Positions 32,511 to 43,210 of a DNA stretch of 64,000 nucleotides are shown here, piece by piece (positions within the stretch are counted from its first letter, which is position 1; the number at the start of each line of letters is the position of its first letter). Under the pieces are notes generated by a model. That model did not search any database and was not told the DNA's origin. It saw only the letters and a list, made by a program, of their open reading frames with translations. Both the position numbers and the translations under genes were made by a program. This DNA is from Argyresthia goedartella. Its lineage: Eukaryota; Arthropoda; Insecta; Lepidoptera; Argyresthiidae. The stretch spans positions 41,250,749-41,314,748 of the forward strand of contig OX463807.1 in NCBI GenBank assembly GCA_949825045.1. Reading direction: 5' to 3'.

Positions 32511-34330
32511 CCTCGTGATTGAGGCAGGTCACCCATTATCTGTTCGTTTCTATAAGGCTTATATCTCACACATTTAGTTAAATGCTTTTTCACCGCTTGA
32601 TTGCCGTTAAGTATCGTTACTTATGATACTTCTGTCTCGTTTGGGCAAATGAGATGAGCTCCTCCGTGTAGAGTTTGTTTGTGGGCGTAGTCGATTATCA
32701 GCTGCGTTAGTTTTCCTGCATGGGGGATCACCGCCAGATGCTTCGTTTCATCTTATATCGCTGAATTTTGTAATCGTTCTCCAACTCGTAGTAGTCCTTT
32801 TTCATCAATGTAGGGTTTTAGTTTCAGCAGTACACTTTTCGCCCTGACTATTCCAGTTTTCTTCAGGTCTTCACTCTCCTCGTTGAATCTTTGGCGTTGT
32901 ACGCGTCTGACCGTTAAGTTTGTCGCTTCACTTAGTTCTTTCGATGTCAGGTATTTGTTATTAGTTGTCGCGTCCTTGTTATATAGTACTCGTACGTACT
33001 CGTATGACTTGTGTCATTGTACTGCACTTGTCCAGTAGTGTATTAATAAAATTTGCAGTCTGCATTGCATAACAGTTTCGTGTTGCTATCAGTTCATCGT
33101 CTGTCTTAAATATTTCCAATCTATTTTTAGATTTTTTGAACGACTTAGGTCCTTCCCACCACAAGTTGAAGTTGAGTAGTTATGACGGTGCGAGGTCTCT
33201 AGTAGCGTATTCCGTAGAATTTTCTTCCGATCTGACAAGTCCCCATTTTATAGCAGGGACAATGTTAATTATTGCCGCAACTCGGTTGGCAACGTATCTT
33301 TCCCATCTCATTATGTCGCCTTGTATCCACGCGAGAGAGACTGTCGAATCCGTCCAACAGTAAATATGTGTTTTCTCAGGATGGGTTGTTTGTAGCTTCT
33401 CCACTAATTTGGGAATTGGCAGAGCTCCACACAACTCTAGCCTGGGTAGTGAAGTCTTCTTGTTGAGAGGCGCTACTCTTGTCTTGGCCGCTATCAGTGT
33501 TACGACGTACTCTCCGTTTTAGTTCATAGTACGACTATACAGAACGCAGGCGTATGCTTTTTCGCTTGCATCACAAAATCCGTTAACTTGTATTGCGTCA
33601 TCGATGCAAATAAGCCACCTTGGCAGTGTTAGCCGGTTGACGTTAAAAAAATCATCTCGTAGTTTTTTCCATTCTGTTTCTATTTCTATGGGTAAGCTGT
33701 CATCCCAGTCTATTTTACTGATCCACACCTTTTGAAACAGTACATCATACATCTCTGGACGGATTGTAGTTAAGACCCAGTATTTTCATTGACTTCTCTT
33801 GTTTAAATGTGAATACACCTTTGAGGGATCTTTGATCTTCGGATTACTTTTCCATAATAGTTTCCTCGTTGCCTATGTTGTCCTCACGTTTAATGCTCCC
33901 CTTCATAGGAGAGTAGTTAGCTGTTTTTGCAGTAGTTTTGCTTCATCGGTAGTGTTGCGTCCACAAATGAGGTCATCCATGTAAAATAAAAGATCATGGC
34001 TTCCTTCGTCAAGTGAGAGTTTCTTCAGAGTTTACATCGCTAGAAACGGTGCGGCATTCGTTCCGTATGTGACTGTTCATCATTGCATCTTCTGCAATCG
34101 ACCTTGGCCCGCTTGATCACACGATGACCTCCACATCATTTTCTGCAGTGGTTGTTGATTTTCCACGGATGAGTGTCATTCTGTACATCTTCTCTATATC
34201 AGCCGTTAGGACATAGCGATAGCTACGCCAGTTGATGATTAGTTCTTGAATATCCTATTGTAGATTCGGACCTTTTTCCATGAGATCTAGTCTAGACATA
34301 GTTTTGTGTGACCCTATAACTTTTGTTCAG
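32511..34330 (-). pseudogene. Old BEL/Pao Pol, 5' part: RT, RNase H, integrase zinc finger
   Basis: On the minus strand: about 34290-34170 carries RT words such as WRSYRYVLTADIEKMYRM; 33990-33960 carries FYMDDLICG with the catalytic YMDD; 33752-33519 and 33434-33180 carry RNase H with GFCDASEKAYACVLY and CWTDSTVSLAWIQGD; about 32760-32640 carries the HHCC zinc-finger region (TLHGGAH). Frameshifts and stops are frequent, so the gene is dead. The coding continues on the far side of the young BEL, at 25609, through the shared GCGTA target. Confidence 0.88.
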
Positions 34331-34425
34331 CCGTTCAATTAGTATTAGCCTTTTGAAACCAAGAACTTAAAATGCAGCGCCGATTTCGTTTTAGGTAAAG
34401 ACCAAAAAGATGATGATGATGATGG

Positions 34426-34580
34426 GCCACACTATTTGGAGTTGGCTCGTTCACCTGAATTAGTTAAAGACTAGTTGTGGTAGTTAAAGATGAGCGCCCA
34501 GTAGAGACGAGTAGTTTACGTATTGTTAATTGTTAACTAAATAATACTATGATGTACAATGAGGTATAACATAAACTATA
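34426..34580 (-). repeat. Old BEL element: right-hand LTR fragment
   Basis: Matches 23388-23545 in the same orientation, starting at GGGCCACACT and ending at CATAMACTAT. It begins right after a short GATGAT run (34412-34426) and is cut on the right by the hairpin at 34584. Confidence 0.55.
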
Positions 34581-34583
34581 CTC

Positions 34584-34647
34584 ATGCAAAGTATTTCATA
34601 GACTGTGCAGCGGGGTAACGCTGCACAGTCTATGAAATACTTTGCAT
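34584..34647. repeat. Perfect 28-bp hairpin with 8-nt loop
   Basis: 34584-34611 and 34620-34647 are exact reverse complements around GGGGTAAC. It lies at the broken edge of the old BEL LTR fragment. It may be a replication template-switch product. Confidence 0.95.
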
Positions 34648-36617
34648 TAGAAATGCTTCGGAGCGACTGGCATAATCTCGATCGCGGCGGCCGGTGGCGC
34701 CCCACCTCTTTCACGAAAAAGAAATATTCTCTAGTTTATTTCATCAAAAGACTATTTAGTGAAAAGTGTTTTGAAGTCTTTGTCCCTTATGTGCCTTATA
34801 GGTTTTAAATCACATGCATTTTTCAATTGAGCGATGGTTCTTGCGTGATTTCCATGATTACTACCGTGGTGAGAATCAGGTGAGATTTTCTCTGCTAACA
34901 TACTTAATTACTTCAAGTATTTTTTTCTTTCAGATTGATTTTTTTAATATAACTTCTTACAGTCTTCATAAAATAAAAGACCCGATGACAGCGTCCGTGT
35001 CACTGACATAATAAGGTTGAATTTAGTATGGGCCAACGGGCTTTTTATTTTGTGAAGACTGTAGATGTTGTGATTTGTGAATTTGTGATGGCGGTAAAAT
35101 TTGTTTAACAGTGTCAGTCACATCATTGGGTAATTTCGTTTAGGTTAGTTTCATTCAATTCCCATTTTTATCTAATTTCTAAATTAATCCAATTCCCATT
35201 ACATGCATTTTCAGCCTTTTCCCAATTCATAAAATTCCTATTTCATCCAGTTTCCATTTCATCCAATACATGAAAATCACGTTTTTCTCAGATAGGGTGG
35301 CAGAGCCACAACGTCCCATATTAAAACACCTTTATGTATAAAATTAATACCTATAATAACCTATTGACCTTCTATGATTCCAGCAATCAATTGCCATATA
35401 TATTTGATTAGATTGACTGAAAGTAGTGGCAATGAAGCACAAAGTCTAGTAAGCCTTGTAGTGGTTACACTTTCAGTTATCCCCCTGTGCCGTATGTAAC
35501 ATTGACTTGCATCAGCAATGGAGCAGATGTAACAATTTTAGTTTAGTTGCAATAAAACCTACTTCACCTTGCTTTCCTCGTCTTAGGTAAAATTAACAAA
35601 CTACTACTACCTACTACTATACGCCTCAGTTCTGAAAACTACAAAAAATATGATACCTCAGTCCAGCCAGACACTCGTATATTTTATTGTTCCTTAAATT
35701 AAAAAAATAATATACTTCATTACTAAAAACTGGGGTATCTTAACTTTACTAAAAATAACGGCACAAAAATTTCACCGTATGTTAGTTGCATTTGTACATG
35801 CTTAATATATTTATTACGTTCCTTGACGTGTTATGCCCTGTTCTTATATGGGTATGTTGTTAATGCCTGTATATCATTAAAAGCGGTGTCCAGCTTAAGC
35901 ACAAATAAGTATTTATTTATTATAATATTTATTTTATATTGTATTTATTTATTTATTTTATGTATTTATTAAGTCGGAGGTCTTTATTAATATACCCATT
36001 CCATCCCTCACAAACGTTGTTATTTCGGTGCCGCTCTCCAAACAGCACCAATCTTTGCCAACCAAAATCTTTTCACGTATCTCAATATTTTTTGCACATT
36101 ATTATTATTATATCCTTCTACAACATCATTTTCTGAAAGTATCTATTTCCATCCATCATCAATTCTTGATACAGGCAGAAGTCGAAGTATGGTGCAAAGA
36201 ATTATTTCTTTCGGTTCTTTGAATTTATACTTTTTGCTTTCCTCCCTAATTCATTTTGAAAATAGTAATAACATCCATGATGCTTTGATAAAGCAAACAA
36301 ACACACTTTATTGAGGTATTGAGTTAGCATTCGTTCTGAGAGGGTGTGCTTCACATGGCTCCGACTTGGAAAATAACACAGGGTGTTTTAAATTATCTTG
36401 TGGCGACAACTTTTGGTTGGCAGGCGCCTAAACAAATTTGCAGTTGACGTGGCCATTTGGTTTGGCGCAGTTTAGTGTTCGATCGCATAAAACTGTGTAA
36501 AAGTGCAAGTTGCAGAGGGCGGTTGAAGTGTAGTGGGTAGTTGAAGAACTTTTGTTCTTCCTGTTTGAGAACCGCCCGCCTACACGCTGCGACTCTACCT
36601 ACACTCTACACTACCTC
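34648..36617. other. Gene-free stretch; degenerate CCAATTCCCATT repeats at 35150-35280
   Basis: No frame with family motifs. Around 35150-35280 the phrase TCCAATTCCCATT recurs in decayed form as a minisatellite. The remainder is AT-rich. Confidence 0.4.
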
Positions 36618-36702
36618 GCAATGATGCGAAAAACCCAAAGTATTAGTGAGTGTACAACGCTGGTGTACACTCACTAATACTTTGGGTTTTTCGCATCATT
36701 GC
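36618..36702. repeat. Perfect 39-bp hairpin with 7-nt loop
   Basis: 36618-36656 and 36664-36702 are exact reverse complements around ACGCTGG. Immediately to the right, 36711-36735 reads GCCGTGGCGCAGTGGTTAG, an A-box-like tRNA head fragment. Confidence 0.95.
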
Positions 36703-36844
36703 CAACAAGCAGCCGTGGCGCAGTGGTTAGCCGGAAACACAAACAAATACAAACACCACGTCCGTTAAAATGGCTCGTGGTCCGAGACTCGGACAATTGA
36801 ATTAATAATTTTGTTTTTATTTTCTGGCAGTTTAATCTCGACAT

Positions 36845-38814
36845 ATTTTAATTAAGGTTTTAAGGGCTAGAAATCTGGCCGCTGGAAGGTTGTCGGAGCT
36901 CATTGAGAGGTGTGTTCAGGACAATGGGACCCGGATCGGATGTTCGTCTGAGGAGCGGGAGTGGTGGTTCTTACCGGCGTGCTTTTTATAAATACGTCGA
37001 ATCCAAGGTTCACGACGGCGAACTTGGCGGTGCGGTGCGGATTCTCCTCTCTGACTGCTCAGTGGCAGACGACAGTGCGGAGACTTTGGAGTCACTACAT
37101 CGCAAGCACCCGCCGCTGTCGCGCGACCTCCACTTCCCTCCAGAGCCAGTCCTCTCAAGTGAGTCATTGGCAGTTGAAGCGGCTGACGTATCGGAGGCTA
37201 TCATGTCATTCAATAGCGGGTCCGCAGCCGTCCTGGATGGGATCCACCCCGGTGTTATTAAGGAGTTAACTTCTGCTGCGGCTGGAGATAATGGGGCAAC
37301 TCTCTTACGATCGCTAGTTCACCTAGCAAATTTTATGCTGAAGGGTTTGGTCAACAAGGAGGTTTGCCCCTTCCTTTATGGCGCTTTCCTGTGTGCTCTG
37401 CGTAAGAAGGACGGGGGTATCCGTCCTATAGCAGTGGGGAGCATTTTCCGTCGCTTGGTGGCCAAACTCGGTTGTAGAGCAGCTAGGGGAGTGACATCCT
37501 CCATTCTTCAGCCGCAGCAGTTGGGGTTCGGAGTTCCCTTGGGTTACGAGGCCGCAATTCACGCCACCCGGTCGTTTTCGTTCGACCGGGAAAAATCTAA
37601 CAACATCATTGTGAAGGTTGACCTACAGAACGCTTTAAATTCGGTTGAGCGTGACGTCATGTTATGTAAGGTCAATGAATTGGTTCTGACCCTATATCCG
37701 TTTCTCCACCAATGTTACTCGGGTGTAAGTAACTTATTCTTTGGCCAAAACCTGGTGGAGTCTCGGGTGGGCGCGCAAGAGGGTGACCCCTTAGGGCCAC
37801 TGTTGTTTAGCTTAGCGATCCACGACGTTGTACAATCAGTGAACACCCCGTTGAATATTTGGTACCTGGATGATGGCACCATCGGGGGACCTCCCTAGAT
37901 AGTCGTGGACGCGTTGAAGGCTATTATCAGTGGTCTGGGGTTAACGGTGACGGTTGTAGCATTCCTTTTTCCGGACGAGGCTCTTCAGCGGTGGCGGGCC
38001 TGTTGTCCGGGAGATGTTTCGGAGAAGCCCGACGTGCAGCGCCCCTGGGATGAGGAGCTGTGTAAGGTGTCCCTTGACGGGCTGTTAGCGCAGAGCTCGG
38101 GAGCGGAACTTGCTCGTCTACGAGCAGTCTCCCAGCCGGAGTCAGGTGCTTGGCTGCATGCGTTGCCGTCTTCGAATTAGGAACCCTTCTGGACGATAAC
38201 TCTCTGCGTGTAGCCGTGGCGCTTCGTCTGGGTTGCGATATTTGCGAACCGCACCACTGTGTTTGCGGCGCGTCGGTAGATTCGCGGGGGCGTCATGGGC
38301 TACACTGTGCCAGAAGTGCAGGGAGACTCTCTCGCCACCACTCGATCAACGACATCGTCCGGAGGGCTCTCGTCTCTGCTGACATTCCATCAGTTCTTGA
38401 ACCACCGGGTTTGAGTCGCAGCGACGGGAAGCGTCCGGACGGTCTCACCTTGATACCGTGGGAGAGAGGTCGTTGTCTATTGTGGGATGCTACTTGTGTG
38501 TGCATGTTCGCGGCATCCCACATTGGCTCCACCATGGGGACATCTGGGGCTGCAGCGGAGTCGGCGGCGCGGCAGAAATGCCTAAAATGCGCACAACTGA
38601 TGGGGAGCTACCTGTTTGTTCCCTTGGCCGTCGAGACCACGGGTATTTGGGGTGCTCAGGGCAGGATATTTGTCAAGGACATTGGGCGACGCCTGACAAT
38701 CGTTCCGGAGCATTCCTGATCCAAAGGATCTCACTCGCCGTGCAGCGCGGTAATGCTGCCAGCGTGATGGGTACCTTTGGGTCGGAAATATCCTGGGGCG
38801 GTTTATTTGTTTAG
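36845..38814 (+). pseudogene. LINE with RT and restriction-like endonuclease, copy 1
   Basis: The frame 36903-37898 encodes RT: GGIRPIAVGSIFRRLVAKLG, QLGFGVP, VKVDLQNALNSVERD, QEGDPLGPLLFSLAIHD and the catalytic WYLDDGTIGG. After a stop near 37898 the frame 37905-38180 starts with GLGLTV and then jumps to a later segment, so an internal deletion is likely near 37945. 38150-38719 carries a Cys/His cluster (CEPHHCVCGASVDSRGRHGLHC) and a PD-(D/E)XK-like nuclease segment (GKRPDGLTLIPW, LLWDATC). The end (38700-38814) matches the other copy's QRGNxASV. This order (RT, then CCHC, then RPD...D nuclease) resembles R2-like early non-LTR elements; the exact clade is not assigned. Confidence 0.75.
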
Positions 38815-39636
38815 TATTGTGTTTTTTTATTGTATTCAGTTTTTAGGCGTGTCTAGTTTTAAATTATTAGTTACTTAGATTATTTTAATTGACGATGTTT
38901 TTTTGCGGATTATTTATTTCATTTCGATTATACGTTTATTGTTAATTAAAAAGGATTATAGCTGTAATAACAGTAGAAATTCGTCGGTAAGCTTTAAATG
39001 GAAAATTACGTCCCAAGCGTGACTCAATAAAAATATATTTGAAACACACTTTTTACGACACCGATAAACAATTGTTCATAGTCCGATAGGGTTCCATTCT
39101 TGTATTTGCGACTTAATCCTTTCCAAAATTATAATATATGTTTCCCTTTTTTATTTTCCATAAGTGTATAAACAACTGGAATGACAAAGTTTTGTCCTCA
39201 GTACTTCCTAGGTCACAAAAGATCACATACAACTCTTTCAATGGCCTAGGACACTTTTTAAAGGACACATCGAGAAAAAAAAATATATAAAAGAAGCAAA
39301 CATTAATTTCTTATTTCTAATCTTTATGACCGCTGTACGCCATCTTTTTAACACCATGTTTTTTATTAATCCGTCTTTAAGCAACTGATTTAAAACTTTC
39401 GTACCGTGGTATTGTTTCAACAAAATGTAGCCCCCTATCCCTGAAAGACGGTCTTTTTATTAATGGCAGGAACTGTTTCTTCTGAAGAGGTCGACGGCTT
39501 CTAAGTATTAATAATAATAATAATAAGTAGTAACTTATGAAATGGCATGCGACATTTTCGTTTTCATCCGGCATGCAATTATTTCAATGGTTAGGTTTTT
39601 TCACAACCTTTGATGCATCCTGCAATAATAATAATA
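38815..39636. other. LINE 3' UTR and AT-rich flank
   Basis: The first part probably is the LINE 3' UTR. No gene. A (TAA)n-type run lies at 39504-39526 and another at 39624-39640, the latter at the tail of the SINE that follows. Confidence 0.4.
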
Positions 39637-39639
39637 ATA

Positions 39640-39882
39640 ATACCTTGGACACTATTTACACATATTGATCTAGCCCCAAACTAGGATTCCCTGCATCTTG
39701 GATACTAGAAAACAATACACATACGTATATAGATAAATATTATACTTAGATAGATAAACAACCATGACTGGGGTACAAACATCCGTTCTCAACAAACAAA
39801 TATTAGCCCCACCGGGAATCGAACCCGGGACCCTTGGCTTCGTCGGCAGGGTCATTGCCGACTCGGCCATTCGGGTCGTCAA
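39640..39882 (-). mobile_element. tRNA-headed SINE, family A, copy 2
   Basis: Reverse orientation. The head, with TGGCCGAGTCGGCAATGACC and B box GGTTCGATTCCC, is at 39882-39810. The body follows to 39640 and ends in a (TTA)n tail. Same family as 1349-1583 and 59551-59807. Confidence 0.88.
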
Positions 39883-40032
39883 ACATGTATGTTTTTTGGT
39901 AGATAAAATGAGTCATACTTTAATCTTAATCCTAGTATGAAAGGCAGATCGTTGTGCGAGGGCATGGGCGCCATGCTCTCGCAAGGCTCCATTGGTTGTT
40001 TAGCCGTACCGATCGTTTATGTCAGTTGGACT

Positions 40033-40036
40033 TTAA
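40033..40036. repeat. TTAA target site of piggyBac element (left)
   Basis: TTAA at 40033-40036 and at 42403-42406 directly flank 12-bp inverted termini, as for all piggyBac insertions. Confidence 0.95.
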
Positions 40037-42402
40037 CCTCTTAAGACCTGAAGAATAAATCAACACAGCACCACTCACTAAACTTTTTGTTTTTCTTACT
40101 AATATGGGGTCAATGAAAGAGAAAAAAATATTTATTATTTTTATTATTATTATTTATTAGAGAAAAACACCATGCACAGATATGCACCTCGGGTCTTGAT
40201 ATACCTAAGGTTGGTGATATTTGTAGAAACAATTATTTTTTTGTGTGCACAAGTACAAGTCACATTTTTTGCAAACCGTCCGGCATCTTGATTTGCACCC
40301 TCGATACCTACATTTTGAGGCAAAATTGTCGTCTTTGAAGACTGGAAGATGGTCAATTCCATCCAGTCTCACCTCAACCTGTGGATGAGCTACAATCGGT
40401 CTTGGTCTCTTCCATGAAGGCGTTTCCACTTTGGCATCATCTTGAATGACCCTTTCACTCGTTCTAGGCCTGGGACCTGGGCTGAAGCTGGTGCTGGGAT
40501 CGTCTATCCTCCCACCCTCGTACCTAGTCATTGCAGTTTCAATATTGAGTCAGCATTGCATAAGACCTAGTCTATTCTTGGATTCAACACCTTCTTTTTG
40601 GCAGCATCTGATATACATGATCCAGCAGTTAACACAGCACAAGTCTAAGAAGTGGTTGAAAGCTCTCACTGTCCATTTTCTAGTACGCATAGAGCTTCTG
40701 TAATAAGCTATCAACCTATCACAGAGGTCTATTCCTCCCATGCATCTGTTGTAGTTTCCCACAATGGCTGGTTGTGCTACATCCACCTTCTGTTTCTGGA
40801 CCTTACACCAGCGCTTGCAACTACCAGCTGGAGCACTACCAACACACGTTGACAGCATGTTTACAGCCTTAGTATCTTTCCATTTCAAGACACATATATT
40901 TTCGTTATTCCTTTTCATCCCAAGTGCCCCTGGACATCTGCTTGTCAGGTTTTAATTTCTGTGAAACTGGCCCCATTCTATTTGTCATTACTGTTCCAGT
41001 CAGGTAAACTCCTTGTTTGATCTTGTTCAGGTATTCGGCCAGTTTTATACTAGTAAAGAACCTGTCCGTGTAAAGAACACAGCTTCCATCAATCGTGCGG
41101 CATAACAATTTGTCTATTCCTGCGCCCAATCCCATTGTAGCCATATCTTCTCGTGGTATGGTGTTAGATCCTACATACAAATGGAAATCCAATACAAGGC
41201 CGTCTCTAGTAGCTAATACAAAGTTTTTCAGCCCCAGAGGATTTGGTTTTGACGGGACATATTGTCTGTATTCGCAGCGGGCTGAAAACGGTATCATTTG
41301 TTCATCTATCGACAAATGTTGAGATCTAGGTAAGCTGTGACATTTTTGAAGTATGCGGTCTAGCATTGGTCTTAACTTCCACAGCTTATCATTGCTGTTT
41401 GATCTGTCCAAGGTGTTGTCAACAACATGTAGATGATTTCGGAGCTCGAAAAAACGATCCCTCGTCATGGTATCGCGAATGACTGGTACACACAAATCTC
41501 TGCTCCAATATAGTCTGGCTTGTGGATATTTCAGGGTACCCATGAGTAATTGTACTCCTGCAAATCGTATCATCTCCTTGTAGTCAGTTTTAACTGAGCG
41601 ATGTTCTCTTTTTTGTACAGAGTACAAATTAGTTTGCTCGGCCACAAGTCGCCAGAAGTCAACGTCCAAATATTCAAAAAATATCCTCAACATATTTGCC
41701 TGAGAGCATCCCTGTGGCTTCAATACATCTTCGTCAATATTTGGGCCCCTAGAAGGCATCTCTTTGGCTAACCAAAAGTGTCTTTCAGAGCCTCCAACAT
41801 TTTCAACAGGCAAATTTTGGTGCTCCTCTTCAGACTCTGAAGATGAAGCTTGGGGTTGCTCAAATGGCAAAAACTCTTCATCGTCATCATCAGCAGAAAA
41901 ATCTCCATCACTGGCATTCAAGAGATCTTCAATCTCCCTGTCATTCATGTTTTATCCTGAAAAAAAAACGTAGGTGATATTTACCCATACAAGGATTATT
42001 ACTTGAGTTTACTCCCGAGGTACACAAGGATGTACCTAAACTATTTATCCAATATTTCACACAAACAAATATCAAACCATATGATTTTACCATAACAAAC
42101 AACACTTTGATTCGTTAGGCAAACAAAAATACAAAAAGAATACGAAAAAACATAATTTTAGCATTTTTACCTGGTTATTAACCTTTTTCCGCAGCACAAA
42201 TGAAGGAAATCTACCTACCCGAAAGTTGCAATGGTCAAAAGTTACGAAAATAATTCTTCTAGCGCTACCTAGCGGTGATTTTCTAAGAAACATATATCAG
42301 ATGACGCTGGTTTAGTACTGCACTCCACAAAAGATGTCGCTAGACGTCACAAAAAAAAACATAAATTTAGGTGCACACAGGTGTACCCAGGGTCTTAAGA
42401 GG
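40037..42402 (-). mobile_element. piggyBac-like DNA transposon, 2366 bp, complete ends
   Basis: The termini are CCTCTTAAGACC (40037-40048) and GGTCTTAAGAGG (42391-42402), exact inverted repeats, flanked by TTAA. The size is typical for piggyBac. It holds one transposase gene on the minus strand with two lesions. Confidence 0.95.
40205..41948 (-). pseudogene. piggyBac transposase with one frameshift and one stop
   Basis: Known: piggyBac transposase cuts and pastes at TTAA using three Asp residues. Seen: 41948-40905 encodes 347 residues with an acidic N-terminus, LSIDEQMIPF (Asp 215) and VLYTDRFFTS (Asp 295). A frameshift lies in an A-run near 40915. The next frame (40918-40550) has YNRCMGGIDLCDRLIAYYR with the third Asp. 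An in-frame TGA at 40550-40552 then interrupts the gene. The same frame continues to 40205 with a C-terminal Cys-rich zinc domain (CRYRGC, CRTVCKKC, YLC). All key residues survive, so only these two changes appear to inactivate it. The start at 41948 is the first ATG and precedes a DDDDEE-rich segment usual for the family. Confidence 0.93.
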
Positions 42403-42406
42403 TTAA

Positions 42407-42654
42407 ATGACTCTGAAAAATGATTCAGCATAATAGAAAAATAACTCCTTGCAATTGTATGGACAATACAAGACCTTCGCCCATACCTTTAGGGCAATTA
42501 ATTCATCACTATATACTGACCATAGATTATAGATTCCTATACTTCATTAAGCTCCTGACACCAAACCATATCAAGTCTTAGTAGACATATGGTTTAAAAA
42601 TGAACTCTCAGTCAAGGCCGTCTCGCACCCAAAACAATCAATCTTAAAAGTACT
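42407..42654. other. Short spacer without features
   Basis: AT-rich bases between the piggyBac element and a LINE fragment; nothing recognised. Confidence 0.4.
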
Positions 42655-42943
42655 TCTGCCTTCAGGCAATACCGAACTTGTCAAACAACAATTTAAGAGA
42701 TTGTCTGGTACCTAGAGTTATGGCCTGGGACTTGCTCGGGTTAACCAGGAGTCCGAAGGATGAAGCCCAGCTTCTGACCCCCTCCAGATCAGCGTTCAGT
42801 ACCTCTACAGCAGAGTTTACATCGTAATGAGAGAAGTGGCGATAAACCTGGAGATCATCAGCATAAAGATGATATGAGGAAGACAGGATGTCTGAGATGG
42901 AGTTTATAAAAATCGAGAAAAAAATCGAGGATAACATTTTCAT
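42655..42943 (-). pseudogene. LINE RT fragment (palm with YADD), reverse orientation
   Basis: 93 codons with FINSISDILSSSYHLYADDL and LLVNPSKSQAITLGT. YADD is the RT catalytic box. It corresponds to the middle of the longer copy at 43217-44302, to which it is roughly 75% identical in protein. Truncated at both ends. Confidence 0.85.
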
Positions 42944-43210
42944 TTTAAAACTGTCAGTTTGAATATTGCCAGCTACAGGATAATTTTTAGAAACATTTAC
43001 CAGTTAAAAATAAAATTCTCCTTAATTTAATAATCCTTAAATAAATCACTTCAATCCTTAAATAATCCTTAAATAAATCATCAATTAAGGGTTAAGTCAG
43101 TATTAATTAATTTTTTACACATCACAAATCATTAAAATCACTCAGGAAACCACTCGTATCTAAGCAGTTAACTTTTCAATAATATCTGAAAAACACAAAA
43201 GAAGAACTAA

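Noticed and set aside
34605..34808. 67-codon frame starting in the 34584 hairpin
   Set aside because: Its start lies in the hairpin loop and it has no recognisable family feature.
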